Positions 51,606-61,384 of a DNA stretch of 64,000 nt are shown here, in pieces. The stretch spans positions 24,644 through 88,643 of the forward strand of contig JBGTNL010000116.1 of NCBI GenBank assembly GCA_041743085.1. Reading direction: 5' to 3'. Source of the stretch: JAFMPW01 sp041743085 (lineage in GTDB: Bacteria > Bacteroidota > Bacteroidia > Flavobacteriales > Flavobacteriaceae). The position numbers and the translations under genes are program-made. Below the pieces are notes generated by a model, which saw nothing but the letters and a program-made list of their open reading frames with translations, was not told the DNA's origin and ran no database searches. The stretch's first letter is position 1, and each line of letters opens with the position of its first letter.

Positions 51606-51816
51606 ATGTGGCACCTCACAAAACGTTCTGGCTGCAGGGCGATGAGTTCGGCCGGACTTCTTTTAGAGGAATACATTGCCCGCCCTCGTCAGTCTGGCAG
51701 GAGCCATCCCAGACTGGCATACACGGGCAGGTTTTATTTCCCGCGTTTTCAATATAGGGAATGAGATTAATGGAACATATTAAGAGTCATACCCTTTCCA
51801 TAATTTCCTGTCATTT

Positions 51817-53640
51817 TTAAACATGAATACTGCTTTTTAATCCCTCTACAAAATACATTTTCATTATCCCCCTGTTCCTCACCTGAATTTCCCCTCGGTA
51901 CTGACAAGCTGCCAAATCCTTTACCAACGCATAGGTATTTTCGCTGATATTGATCTTGCCGGGTGCCGACATGGATTCCATACGGGAGGCGACGTTCACG
52001 GTATCGCCCCAGATGTCATAGGCAAATTTTTTGGTTCCCACCACCCCCGCTACTACAGGCCCGGAATTGATACCAATCCGGATGTTAAACCGGATCTGAT
52101 CTGCCTTGCTGTTTACCCGGGCTTCCTCAACAAATGCAATGATCTCGAAAGCGGCCAGAACTATTTTCCAGGCGTGGTCCTCTGATTGGAAGGGCAGCCC
52201 TCCGGCGCACATATAGGCATCCCCTACCGTTTTAATTTTTTCCAGGCCGTGCCTTTCAATGATCTCATCAAATTTGGAATAATAGAAATCAACACTTTCC
52301 ACAAGTACCTCAGGTCTCAAATGCTCCGAATACTTGGTAAATCCTTCAAAATCGGTAAACAATACGGTTACAGATTCGAACCGGTGGGCCTTTACCTTAC
52401 CAAATTCCTTTAATTCCCGGGCTGTTTCCTCCGGGAGTATATTGAGCAGTAAGTTATCTGATCGGGTTTTCTCTTCGGCAATGATCTTGTTGGTAATTTT
52501 AATATACCGGTTCCGCCTGAAGAGGCCCAGTGCCAGCAGGCCAATCAGGAACAGCGCAATACCCGTAGCAAGGACTATGATCCCCCGGATTTTTTTCTGT
52601 TGGTTCAGCAGATCTACTTCTACCTGCTTCTGGGATACCTCGTAATTGGTACGCAGGTCGGCCATTTGTTGTACAGAAGCTATATTTTGAACACTATCAC
52701 GATAGGCAATATGCTGCTTGTAATAGTTATGGGACTCCTCATAATTGCCAAAATTTTCATAGAGTTCTGAAAGTTTCAGGTGGGCGTCACTAAGTTGGTC
52801 TTTCAGGCCATACTCCCTGGCCAGATCCAGGCTTCGCTGCAGGTAGCCCAAGGCAGTATTAAAATCGAGCCGCCTGGCATAAATATCGGCCATATAGGTG
52901 AGATAGACCGAAATGGGATAATAGTCTTCCAGTTCCCCGAGTATCTTAATTGCCTCATTAATTTGCTGTTCGGCCAGAGCATCCCTGGCCAGCTCTGCAT
53001 AGACCATCCCCGTATTGCCCAAATTATAGGCGGTCCCGTTCAGGTAATTTACCTTTTCAAAGATGACTCCAGATTCCTTAAAATAGACCAGCGCAGAGTC
53101 ATATTTTTTGGTATTCACAAATTCATCTCCTGCATTTAATAAGGCCGTGGCAATTTTAACGGAATCACCCAGTTTTCTCAATAACTTAATTCCTTTCTGG
53201 TAATAATTCTGGGCGTTTTCTGAATTGCCCATTATGGAATAGGTGTCTGCAATTGAGATCATTAAAGAGCCTATTCCTATCCCATGGTCACTGCGATGTG
53301 CGTGATCCAGGCTGTTATAATAGGCTTCCAGAGCTTGGGCATTATTTCCCATTTCCTGAAGGGCATTTCCCTTTTGCAAATACCCATAATAGAGGTAACT
53401 GGATAAGGAACCTTTGACCGCCCTGGTGATCAATAATTCCGAAAATTTAAGTTTCTTTTCGGGGTTTTGTACGTTGACCGCAATATCGTAAAGCAGGGAC
53501 AAGTCCCCATCCTCGTATTCTTGCGATTCATAAATTATAATGAGGCTGTCGGCTAATTTTTGATCTTGCCCACGGACGAAAGGGGATGTAAAATAAAAGA
53601 AGCCCATTAACAGACAATAGGCTTTTTTCTTAGGTAACAT
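51817..53640 (-). CDS. TPR-containing adenylate/guanylate cyclase (class III)
   Basis: A 607-residue sensor enzyme. A signal sequence (LLMGFFYFTSPFVRGQ) leads to about six TPR repeats at 35-310 (for example NAQALEAYYNSLDHAHRSD, TALGYLQRSLDLAREYGLKD). A coiled coil, one transmembrane helix near 345-365 (GIIVLATGIALFLIGLLALG) and a cytoplasmic class III cyclase domain near 405-595 follow. Metal-binding aspartates are in VLFTDFEGFTKYSE and KTVGDAYMCAGGLP; NIRIGINSGPVVAGVVGTKK and DTVNVASRMES are also kept. It probably converts ATP to cAMP in response to a periplasmic signal. A small exported-type protein gene lies 12 nt upstream. Confidence 0.92.
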   Translation of the reverse strand: MLPKKKAYCLLMGFFYFTSPFVRGQDQKLADSLIIIYESQEYEDGDLSLLYDIAVNVQNPEKKLKFSELLITRAVKGSLSSYLYYGYLQKGNALQEMGNNAQALEAYYNSLDHAHRSDHGIGIGSLMISIADTYSIMGNSENAQNYYQKGIKLLRKLGDSVKIATALLNAGDEFVNTKKYDSALVYFKESGVIFEKVNYLNGTAYNLGNTGMVYAELARDALAEQQINEAIKILGELEDYYPISVYLTYMADIYARRLDFNTALGYLQRSLDLAREYGLKDQLSDAHLKLSELYENFGNYEESHNYYKQHIAYRDSVQNIASVQQMADLRTNYEVSQKQVEVDLLNQQKKIRGIIVLATGIALFLIGLLALGLFRRNRYIKITNKIIAEEKTRSDNLLLNILPEETARELKEFGKVKAHRFESVTVLFTDFEGFTKYSEHLRPEVLVESVDFYYSKFDEIIERHGLEKIKTVGDAYMCAGGLPFQSEDHAWKIVLAAFEIIAFVEEARVNSKADQIRFNIRIGINSGPVVAGVVGTKKFAYDIWGDTVNVASRMESMSAPGKINISENTYALVKDLAACQYRGEIQVRNRGIMKMYFVEGLKSSIHV

Positions 53641-53652
53641 AGGAGAGAGCTG

Positions 53653-54015
53653 TTAATTCATTTTAAGTTTAGGATCCTCGGTATGTTGGACGCCATTAAC
53701 TGTATAGACTAGGGAATAGGATTCCTCTGTATCGGAGGGTTGAGTGCCAACGGTTCCTGACCATCGACCGGTACCGTCATTCATGTTTGCCGGCCCCGCG
53801 CTGAATAGATTTAGAGGTGCGGATTTATCAATAATATTATCAATGCTGGAAATGTTACCGGCGGGAACCCAGATCACTGTATCTCCTGCACTGATTTTAG
53901 TGGTTAAGGCGGCATCTGTTGTTTCGGTATTGGCAGTATTACCTTCGTCATCCGAAATGGATAAGGGGTATGGATTCGCATTGGTTGCGGTAATCGTAAT
54001 TGTGTGTGTTGGCAT
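53653..54015 (-). CDS. Small beta-sandwich protein, unknown function
   Basis: A 120-residue protein, THTITITATNANPYPLSISD then TTKISAGDTVIWVPAGNISS and SLVYTVNGVQHTEDPKLKMN. The alternating strands suggest an Ig- or cupredoxin-like sandwich, and AGDTVIW resembles the start of cupredoxin folds, although copper ligands are not evident. The ending DPKLKMN recalls DP-EP/PixA-like proteins, but I would not assign it. No signal peptide. It is 12 nt upstream of the TPR-cyclase gene and likely co-transcribed with it. Confidence 0.6.
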   Translation of the reverse strand: MPTHTITITATNANPYPLSISDDEGNTANTETTDAALTTKISAGDTVIWVPAGNISSIDNIIDKSAPLNLFSAGPANMNDGTGRWSGTVGTQPSDTEESYSLVYTVNGVQHTEDPKLKMN

Positions 54016-55352
54016 GATTTCTGAAGATTTTTTAGATTAGTACAATACTACTAAAGATAAGATTTTTATGATAATTAATTGTTAAATAAGCTTGTAAGTA
54101 GTACGAAACCAATTATTTACTGTCCGAAAGGATCTTATTATTTACCAAGTGCATTTGTGGGAAAAGTATATCTCTTACAAAATGCGGTATACTTTCCCTG
54201 TTTGAATAAATATATAAAGGATATTTAACCAAAGGAGCATTGCCGTTTCGCGGGTCCTCCCTACCGATGGTACCTATAGGCTCTCTTTTCTATTTTTACC
54301 TGCTATGAATATTTCCTATTGTCCGGGTATTGCGAGCGGGAGATCTGAAGGAGGGGATTGAAAACGGCATTCGCATCAGATCGCCCCGTTATTTTAAACG
54401 CCGGCCGGTGTCAAAGCAATTTCGCATCAACCTGCGCCAAGGCTTTGGCAGGAGGCAATGGTGAAGATCATAACATCCGCCGAAGTGTGCTGTGGCGTAT
54501 TATAGCTTCATCGTGAGGCCCATAGCTCAGAACATGTCACGGACCAGGGGCTTAAAAGATTTCAATCTTTCCTTAACATGGCACTAAGTAAAAAACCTAT
54601 AAAGCAGCCAATATTTATAAAGATAAAAGCAACTAAATATATCATATTGCAACTATAAGTTAAAACATATGAAGGATATTGAACCTATATATAATGTTAG
54701 GGTTTAATAAAATTACCAGGGATAGCCTGGATTTTTTAATTCATATGCACAAATTACTTGCGCTATTAAAAGTGGGGATTGTGTTTGTTAGGAACGGAAA
54801 AATTACTTTTAAAAGTATATTGTTACTTGCTTTTTTTCAAAATAAAATGCCTTCCATACCTTTCTTATCGGCCTATGAATTTTCTTGGGAAACCACGGAT
54901 TTAGATTATTAGGAGAGTTATGGCATTCGGAAAAGATGTGTAAATACTTCGCATTTAAGTCAAACCAGGGTGCTAAAGTGAATCTAGCTTTCCAATCCTC
55001 TCCGATTTTCAAAATTCAAAAAGTCAGGCCCAGGTTAGTTTTCTCCTTGTCGATGACAACTCTACCGAAAAAAAAACTTTTATGACTCCCTATACATGCC
55101 ATGTTACCGTTTGTACAATTCATCAATGCTCTTTACAGGATTATGCCTTATTTTCCTGTACAAAGCCCGGATGGTTCATTCGTCAAAGGATGCCATCACA
55201 TATCTGAGTCTGTAATTGCGGGAATTGGTCAATATGTTATCCGTTCCTACCTCCCCAAAATAACTAAATAAGACAGGAAACAAATAGGACGGTTCCCTCC
55301 TGCCCCTTTTTCTCTTGTTTAGGATAAACTAAAAAACCGTAATCTGAAGAAA
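54016..55352. other. 1.3 kb stretch with no recognisable gene
   Basis: AT-rich in its middle (54560-54900). Open frames here (for example 54679-54912) show no domain, signal or codon pattern that convinces me. Nothing to report beyond a possible long-decayed region. Confidence 0.55.
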
Positions 55353-56667
55353 ATGGTAGCAAAGAAAACCTCTAAAAAAACAATGGCTTCTAGATCCGTC
55401 AGAAGCAGGAAGTTGGTGGCCGTGAAAAAAAATGTAGAAATAAAATCCACTTCCACCACGAAGAAATCGGCTGCCCGGAAAATCAGTGTTCGGAAAAAGA
55501 GGATTTCAAGAAAGGCCTCCCCGGGGGGTATAGCCCTGATCATTGAGCCAGGCCAGGGCTGGGTATGGCAAAACAGCCGCCCCTATCACGAAAACGGTGA
55601 CTTGGTTTTCCTCAATACCCCCTTTCCCAATTGGGAGAAACCGGTACGGGCAATGGCCAATGGCGTGGTGTTGCACTTTGAAAATAAAATTCCCAACAAC
55701 TGGAAACCTGATGGTTCTGATGCCGGCATGGAAAAACAAAAAGATGAATTATGGGGAGCATTTGATTATGGAGGATCCGGAAATCATTTTTATATAAAGC
55801 ACGGGAATGTCGTTGCGCTCTATGCGCACCTCCAAAAAGGCTCCCTGAATCCCAGGTTTGCCAAAAACGGAGCTGTGGTAAAAAAAGGTGATTTTCTTGG
55901 CAAGGCGGGAAACTCAGGCAATTCTTCAGGGCCACATCTTCACATACATATTAAAACCTTTAAGAACAGCAGTGAGCCCGAGGGAGGGATTTTCCGCCCG
56001 CTTCTATTTAATAACGGCTATGTCATAGGACAGGCAAATTATCCAAAGCCCAAATCGAATGTGAATTGGACCGGGCTCAACAAGCAAGGCATCCCCGGCT
56101 TAAAAAGAAAGGCGTGCTTTATTCACCCATCAGATACGCATCCCTATTGCGCCTACCCTACCAATTGGGGGGAAGTTTGCAGGCGTGTGGAAAAAGGATA
56201 AAAGTGTCGTCTGGTTTGCCTATCACGGCCGGTCGCTGTCATGGCACGAAAGTAATTTTAAAAAATATGTGAAAGCAGGTTGGGTTCCGGTAAATGTTTC
56301 CTGTGTGAGTATGGGCAGTAAAGTTTATGTGGCGGCACTCTGGGTAAAGAAAAAAACGGATGGTTTTTACCTGAGACCGGAGATGACCCTGGGGCAATTT
56401 AAAGAGGCGTTTGATCAATATACCAATAAGGAAAAATTTAAACTCGTCTACCTGGATGCCTACAATATAGGCGGAAAGCCAAGATCGAGTGGTATCTGGT
56501 ATAAAAGCGCCCCCAACTATAACTCCTGGTGGGAAAAACATCATCTGTCGGCCAGTCAGTTTCAGACGGAATATAACGCGATGCTCAAAAAGGGTTACCT
56601 CACACGTTGTATAGCAGGGTATAGCGATGGAGGAAGTGCGCGGTTTGAGGGTATATGGTCAAAATAA
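55353..56667 (+). pseudogene. M23 peptidase fused to BTRD-like repeats, split by a G-run frameshift
   Basis: From ATG 55353 a Lys/Arg-rich N-terminus leads to an M23 peptidase domain (HFYIKHGNVVALYAHLQKG, KKGDFLGKAGNSGNSSGPHL then HIHI). The frame stops at 56201. Deleting one G from the six-G run at 56167-56172 instead joins AYPTNWG to KFAGVWKKDKSVVWFAYHGR and continues to 56667 through two or three repeats of the bacterial tandem repeat type (GIWYKSAPNYNSWWEKHHLS, GYLTRCIAGYSDGGSARFEG). M23 enzymes cut peptidoglycan or glycine-rich peptides. The repeat region could bind the substrate. Either a recent mutation or a sequencing error. Confidence 0.8.
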
Positions 56668-56893
56668 ATGCGCAAACGGACCCTGGATCCGCTGCCGGAT
56701 CTTATTTACCGGCTTTGGGAATTGGTAATGCATTTTCATTTCAGAAACGGGCAAAAGATCACAGATCAGGCCAAATCTGTTAACCTTTTCCCTCCTGCCG
56801 GCACTAATAGTAAAGAACACTAAATTTCAACATCATGAATACCCTTGATATGAACTACGCAAAACAAAGCCTGCGCTTTATTCCTGACGAAGG

Positions 56894-57049
56894 ATGGAAG
56901 ATGAACCGGAATTACTGCTGGAAGGGCTCTTTTTTCTGGAGATGGACAAGGCACACTTCCATTATCTTACCGAAATCCTGAAAAGAGGTAACCCATTAGC
57001 GTCGCCAGTGCAGTATCAGCGCCTGATTCACTTCGTCTGCAAGAAATAG
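56894..57049 (+). CDS. Possible 51-residue protein
   Basis: ATG 56894 opens MEDEPELLLEGLFFLEMDKA, then HFHYLTEILKRGNPLASPVQ and YQRLIHFVCKK. Amphipathic and plausible as a small helical protein. In another frame, upstream ATG 56835 (MNTLDMNYAKQSLRFIPDEG) leads into the same place, so this may be one gene of about 70 residues broken by a frameshift. No family recognised. Confidence 0.35.
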   Translation: MEDEPELLLEGLFFLEMDKAHFHYLTEILKRGNPLASPVQYQRLIHFVCKK

Positions 57050-57065
57050 GCCGACGGCATATAAT

Positions 57066-57527
57066 CTACTTTTTCCGGATGAGGTCGTAATAAAACCCTT
57101 TACCTTCTTCTCCCAGAACCCGCACAAACAATTTATTATCCCCGGTCTTTTCATATTGTATTTTTTTAGGGAAATCATGCGCATCGTTTTCGAAAGAATA
57201 GCGACCCCGGATAGCCTTATTTAATGTAAATCCAATGGTTTGTCCCTCGTTTTGACCGGAAACGGTAGCCTCGTACACAACCTCGCTATTCTTAACAGAG
57301 ATCTGTAAGGTTTCAAGGACCAGGGTGTCTCCTGCCTCATTCGGTTTATAGGACTTTCCCCTTAACTGGCCGTGCTCACCCGGATCCCAGGCTTCATAGG
57401 TGTCTTTTTCAGCGATTTTCCACGTCCCCAGAAGAAATTGCAAGTCGGTTAACTCCTGCTGCCCGTGGCATGCCCCAAATGAAAAGATTATACTGATCCG
57501 TAGAAATTTTAAGGAATTGATATACAT
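57066..57527 (-). CDS. DUF6265-family secreted protein
   Basis: About 153 residues from ATG 57527 with a signal peptide (FLRISIIFSFGACHGQ). The conserved part is LQFLLGTWKIAEKDTYEAWD, then GQLRGKSYKPNEAGDTLVLE, YEATVSGQNEGQTIGFTLNK and SFENDAHDFPKKIQYEK. This matches the DUF6265 family, a lipocalin-like small beta-barrel of unknown function. The longer reading from 57569 would bury the signal peptide. The C-terminus is complete. Confidence 0.8.
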   Translation of the reverse strand: MYINSLKFLRISIIFSFGACHGQQELTDLQFLLGTWKIAEKDTYEAWDPGEHGQLRGKSYKPNEAGDTLVLETLQISVKNSEVVYEATVSGQNEGQTIGFTLNKAIRGRYSFENDAHDFPKKIQYEKTGDNKLFVRVLGEEGKGFYYDLIRKK

Positions 57528-57596
57528 ATCCGTATTTTTTGGTATGAATGCGAAAGGTAGATCAGCCAATTATGCCCCAATAGTAAAAAAACGACA

Positions 57597-58300
57597 TTAT
57601 CGTAAAAACAAGTTGGCCATATTCCTGGTATTAAACCCGTAGTTGGAAGGTTCTTCGCCTGTGAATTCCTTGAAGTTCTTGATAAAATGTGATTGATTGT
57701 AGAAACCGGCCAGATACGCAATTTCAACCCAATCAACGGGTTTTTTTTGTGCCAGTTTAAAAATATGTGAAAATCGGATGATCCGGCTGAATTTTTTTGG
57801 GGTCAGGCCGATACAGGAATGAAAATAGCGCTCCAGGCTTCGAACACTCAGGGCAGCCTTATAACATATTGTTTCGATGGGCAGGGATCCGTGAGTCGTA
57901 ATGATATCCTGGGTGGCTTTTTGTCCCCTTCCGGGATCTTCAGAACGAGACTCCTTCCTAACCGCTAAAAGCCAATCCTCAAGAAGGGCAACCTTAGCTT
58001 CAAAATGCTCCAGGCGATGCGCTATTACATAAAGGGGCTGGATACGCTTAATGATGTCCGAGGGAACCTCAATGACCCGGTCTGTCAAGGAGACCATGTG
58101 AAGCCCAAACATCAGTGTCAAGCGCCCAGGGTTTAAATTTTATGCCAATGACCCCGGATACACCGGTAGATTCCAAAAGAAAGTGATTCTGTATCTGGCC
58201 TGCCAACAGCGTTTCAGGTTGATGCTGCCACTGGCCTTCAATATTGATCCTATAGGGATTACTTGAGAACTCGAAATTTATTCAAAAGGCCTGAAAATCA
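57597..58300 (-). pseudogene. AraC-family regulator with frameshift and damaged N-terminus
   Basis: The C-terminal AraC helix-turn-helix is intact (ALSVRSLERYFHSCIGLTPK, WVEIAYLAGFYNQSHFIKNF). Its N-terminal domain is in another frame: NPYRINIEGQWQHQPETLLA, then NHFLLESTGVSGVIGIKFKP. Deleting the T from CCCTGGGCGC (near 58128) joins GIKFKPGRLTLMFGLHMVSL in one frame. Upstream, VVDFQAF is followed by a stop and then FEFSSNPYR, with no start codon and a missing stretch, so the 5' end carries a deletion too. The 174-residue part from ATG 58121 could still be translated. Confidence 0.78.
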
Positions 58301-58499
58301 ACTACTTTCAGGTTTTTTCATTTTCGTTACTTCTATTTGATTTCAAACGAAATCATTGGGTTTGGTGAGCTTTCAGGTGAACGATCCGGTGAACATTTTC
58401 ATATTCGCAAAAAGTTATTCATTTATGTGTTAAAAAATTGAATTTCACTTATTTAACTCAAAATAAGTTAAAATTAATGATGTGTAAAAAATTGAAATT

Positions 58500-59714
58500 A
58501 TGATGGATCCCTTTTCAATTCTGTTTTTTGTTAGAAAAAAACCTGGCGATATTTATTCAATGGCCTCGATATATTTACGGATAACCGTAGATTCGAAGAG
58601 AACCGAAATCAGTCTTCGGCGAAAAATTAGACCTTCCGATTGGAATTCATCAGCAGGTAAAGTCAAAGGGTCTAGTCCGAAAGCAATAGAAATAAATAAG
58701 TATCTAGAGGACATTCGGCATAAGGTATATGCCATTCATAGTAAATTAATTTTTAAAGAAAAGACTTTCACAGCTTTGACTATAAGAGAAAAGTTTTTGG
58801 GAAAGGATAAAACCGTAAAGACCCTTTTGCCGCTTTATAAAGAACACAATGATGAAATAAGAGCATTAGTAGGGAGGGAGTATTCTATTGGTCGCTATTA
58901 CCAACATATGCGGACGATGAATCATCTAAGGGCTTTTATAAAGAGAGAGTATGAGGCAGAAGATATAGCCCTGAAAAAGGTGAATTTGAAATTCATAAAA
59001 AGGTTTGAACATTACTTAAAAATTATAAATGCCGGCGGTACGAATACCGTTACTAAATATATTACCAATTTTAAAAAAATAATACGAATCGCTTTTTCTC
59101 ATAATTGGATCAACAAGGATCCTTTCTATCATTGGAAAGCTACTTGGAAAACTGTGGAGCGGGATGTTTTGAACGAAAGGGAAGTAAGAATACTCCTGGA
59201 TACAAAATTTGGAAACAAAAGATTGGATCAGGTAAAAGATGTATTTTTGTTTTGTTGCTTTACGGGATTATCATATGCCGATGTGAAAAAGCTTTCTTCC
59301 GACCATATTATTTTGGACCTAAACGGGCAGCATTGGATCAAGATCAAAAGGAAAAAAACGAATACCAAAAGCAGCATTCCTTTGCTGCCGACAGCTGAGG
59401 AAATCTTAAAGAAATACGAAGAATTTGAGCGCAAATCGGTGGATAGCTTATTACTGCCTGTTTTGAGTAATCAGAAAATGAATGCCTATCTTAAGGAGAT
59501 TGCTGATCTCTGTGGCCTTCAGAAGAAATTAACTTTCCATTTATCTCGCCACACATTTGCTACAACCGTAACCCTAACTAACGGTGTTCCCATAGAATCC
59601 GTAAGTAAGATGTTAGGCCATCAATCCTTAAAAACGACTCAAATTTATGCTAAAGTGGTGGATAAAAAGTTGATGGAAGATATGATGCTTGTTAGAAATA
59701 AGTTCAAAGATTGA
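58500..59714 (+). CDS. Tyrosine recombinase, IntDOT-like, of a mobile element
   Basis: A 404-residue integrase. N-terminal arm-binding domain (ASIYLRITVDSKRTEISLRR), SAM-like core-binding domain and catalytic domain with HLSRHTFATTVTLTNGVPIE, MLGHQSLKTTQIYAKV. The set is His-x-x-Arg, His and Tyr. The first Arg is replaced: CFTGLSYADVKKL has Ser where most recombinases have Arg, as known for the Bacteroides CTnDOT integrase. It would integrate or excise the element that also carried bfmA and a relaxase. Upstream are an A/T-rich palindrome (CTTATTTAACTCAAAATAAG) and a near direct repeat (TAAAAAATTGAA). Confidence 0.93.
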   Translation: MMDPFSILFFVRKKPGDIYSMASIYLRITVDSKRTEISLRRKIRPSDWNSSAGKVKGSSPKAIEINKYLEDIRHKVYAIHSKLIFKEKTFTALTIREKFLGKDKTVKTLLPLYKEHNDEIRALVGREYSIGRYYQHMRTMNHLRAFIKREYEAEDIALKKVNLKFIKRFEHYLKIINAGGTNTVTKYITNFKKIIRIAFSHNWINKDPFYHWKATWKTVERDVLNEREVRILLDTKFGNKRLDQVKDVFLFCCFTGLSYADVKKLSSDHIILDLNGQHWIKIKRKKTNTKSSIPLLPTAEEILKKYEEFERKSVDSLLLPVLSNQKMNAYLKEIADLCGLQKKLTFHLSRHTFATTVTLTNGVPIESVSKMLGHQSLKTTQIYAKVVDKKLMEDMMLVRNKFKD

Positions 59715-60320
59715 CAGCTAGGATATGACCTCTAACCCCAAATCATACCATAACTAACCCTGCGCCGGAACCTGTGTCGTTTTTATAGTGTTCGGGAAGA
59801 TAAGCGTTGAGTAAAAACGATATAGGGCGCAGTTGCTGTGTCCAAATAATTTTCTGTCAAGAAAATTGCGAAGCAGCCCGTGGCATTGTCGAAATAGAAT
59901 AACTCTCCCAAGCTCGAGTTATTTCCAGTCCGACAAGCAAAACATATTTAGCCCTGTACCACCAATCCAATCCTTAAACATCTTTTGATGGATGTTCAAG
60001 GATTTCTTCTATTTGAGTAAATATTCTCAAAATTCTACAATAAACACTCTTAAAATTAGAGAATTTTCAGGTGTTTGGGGCTTTTGCCTTTACCTTAAGG
60101 AAAGGTATGAAGATTTCCCCGCGCGCGGGGAATCGGAATAGCAAGAGGATAACACGGCAAGCCGGTGTTATAGGTTTGATTTGCTGCGCAAGGCCCCTGA
60201 ACATAGGGATTGTGTAAAATAGAAAAACAGGGAACGGTATTGAAAATTGTGTCAAATTCCTTGGAAACACCCTAAAAAAGGGATCGAAATTGTGACAATC
60301 AGGATCGTAAAAGACGGTAA
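59715..60320. other. 606 nt gene-free stretch, candidate oriT region
   Basis: No gene. A perfect GC-rich 18 bp palindrome TTCCCCGCGCGCGGGGAA lies at 60115-60132, about 190 nt before bfmA. In Bacteroides mobilizable elements the transfer origin often lies upstream of the mobilization genes, so this is a candidate oriT or regulatory site; that is inference. Confidence 0.45.
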
Positions 60321-60881
60321 ATGGATGGGTTCAAGACCATACGGCTCAAGGAGAAAACGGTAAAACGCTATAAAGGGTTTTCAAGGAAAATGGGAGCGAC
60401 CCATTCGGCAGCCCTGGAAGGGGTAATGGATTTTTTCGAGTGGCACGGTTTTACCCCCTCGGATCGATTCGGAGAAAGTATCATCGGGGAGATCATAAAG
60501 AACAGGAAGCGGACAGAGGCCTCCATAGCAAGAACCAACGCTACCATAGCGATCATAAAGGACATTGAAAAACGCCAGACCAAACCGACAACGGCCATGT
60601 TGCATTCCTTATTCGAGGGACAGATGGAGGATGAAGAACCTTTACAGATCGAAAAGAAATTTGCTGACCTCTCAGCGGAAGAAAAGATCATTGAGGAAAC
60701 GACAGTTCCTAAAATCCGGTACGAACGGATGGAATCCAGGATGCGGGAGATCAGGACCGAATTTGCCCAGATCCTTGATCTGGTCGAACCGGTAACCAGT
60801 CGCTTCGGGAAAGATTATTTGAAGCTAGAACTCTCCCTTCAGGAGTTTAAAAAGTTAAGGCAACGAATTAAAAATCTATGA
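60321..60881 (+). CDS. BfmA/BtgA-family mobilization protein
   Basis: A 186-residue basic, helical protein: TIRLKEKTVKRYKGFSRKMG, then SAALEGVMDFFEWHGFTPSD and ERMESRMREIRTEFAQILDL. This is the pattern of BfmA/BtgA DNA-binding mobilization proteins of Bacteroidota elements, which bind near oriT and assist the relaxase. The next frame, starting 1 nt after the stop, is the N-terminus of a relaxase. Complete length and no frameshift. Confidence 0.88.
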   Translation: MDGFKTIRLKEKTVKRYKGFSRKMGATHSAALEGVMDFFEWHGFTPSDRFGESIIGEIIKNRKRTEASIARTNATIAIIKDIEKRQTKPTTAMLHSLFEGQMEDEEPLQIEKKFADLSAEEKIIEETTVPKIRYERMESRMREIRTEFAQILDLVEPVTSRFGKDYLKLELSLQEFKKLRQRIKNL

Positions 60882-60882
60882 T

Positions 60883-61035
60883 ATGTACATAGCAATAACA
60901 AAACAACAAACAGGGAATACCTATCAATCCAGCGTAAAAGACTATGTCGCATATCTGGAAAAGGAGGATGCAGGTAAGTCCGGAAAAAGTGATCTAGGAG
61001 ATCGCAATAGGGAAAAAATGAAAAGGGAAGTCTAA
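60883..61035 (+). pseudogene. Relaxase (MobB/BfmC-like, DUF5712) N-terminal remnant
   Basis: ATG 60883 gives MYIAITKQQTGNTYQSSVKD, then YVAYLEKEDAGKSGKSDLGD and ends after 50 residues at 61033-61035. The start is that of the relaxase normally encoded after bfmA, which is several hundred residues long; the catalytic part is missing. The element therefore cannot mobilise itself unless a relaxase acts in trans. Confidence 0.75.
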
Positions 61036-61384
61036 AAGCTGCCTAATTTCGATTTTCAAAAGTCTAATGAAACGTGGGATTGTTTTTCCGTTTTTTCACC
61101 TGTTGGCGATGTGGTCAATAATCGGGGGTTTCAGTTCGAAGCTTACTTTTTGGTACTCCTTTTTTCGACAGTGTTCATTCTTTGGTGTTTCCATAGGTGA
61201 CTAAGAGGGTTTAATTTTTGGTCAACCAGTTTTAGGACGATACATTTCTTTAGCTTCCAAACAACGTCAAAGTTAATAGACTGATATTTAAAAGGTTATA
61301 GTTTTAAGTAAAATTCACCTTATCACAGTTTAAGACCTCGTTGTCCCAAAAACTCAACTGGTTTTTCTGGTAGGGAGATTGTTG
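61036..61384. other. Gene-free stretch after the truncated relaxase
   Basis: AT-rich sequence with no credible ORF; the rest of the relaxase gene is not present in recognisable form. The right end of the mobile element probably lies here, but I could not find a convincing att repeat. Confidence 0.5.

Noticed and set aside
51640..51790. Cys-rich minus-strand frame (CPCMPVWDGSC, then CIPLKEV)
   Set aside because: No start codon after the preceding stop and no recognised family; it may be chance.
54679..54912. 77-codon open frame in the long AT-rich gap
   Set aside because: No conserved motif, no start context and composition expected from AT-rich non-coding DNA.
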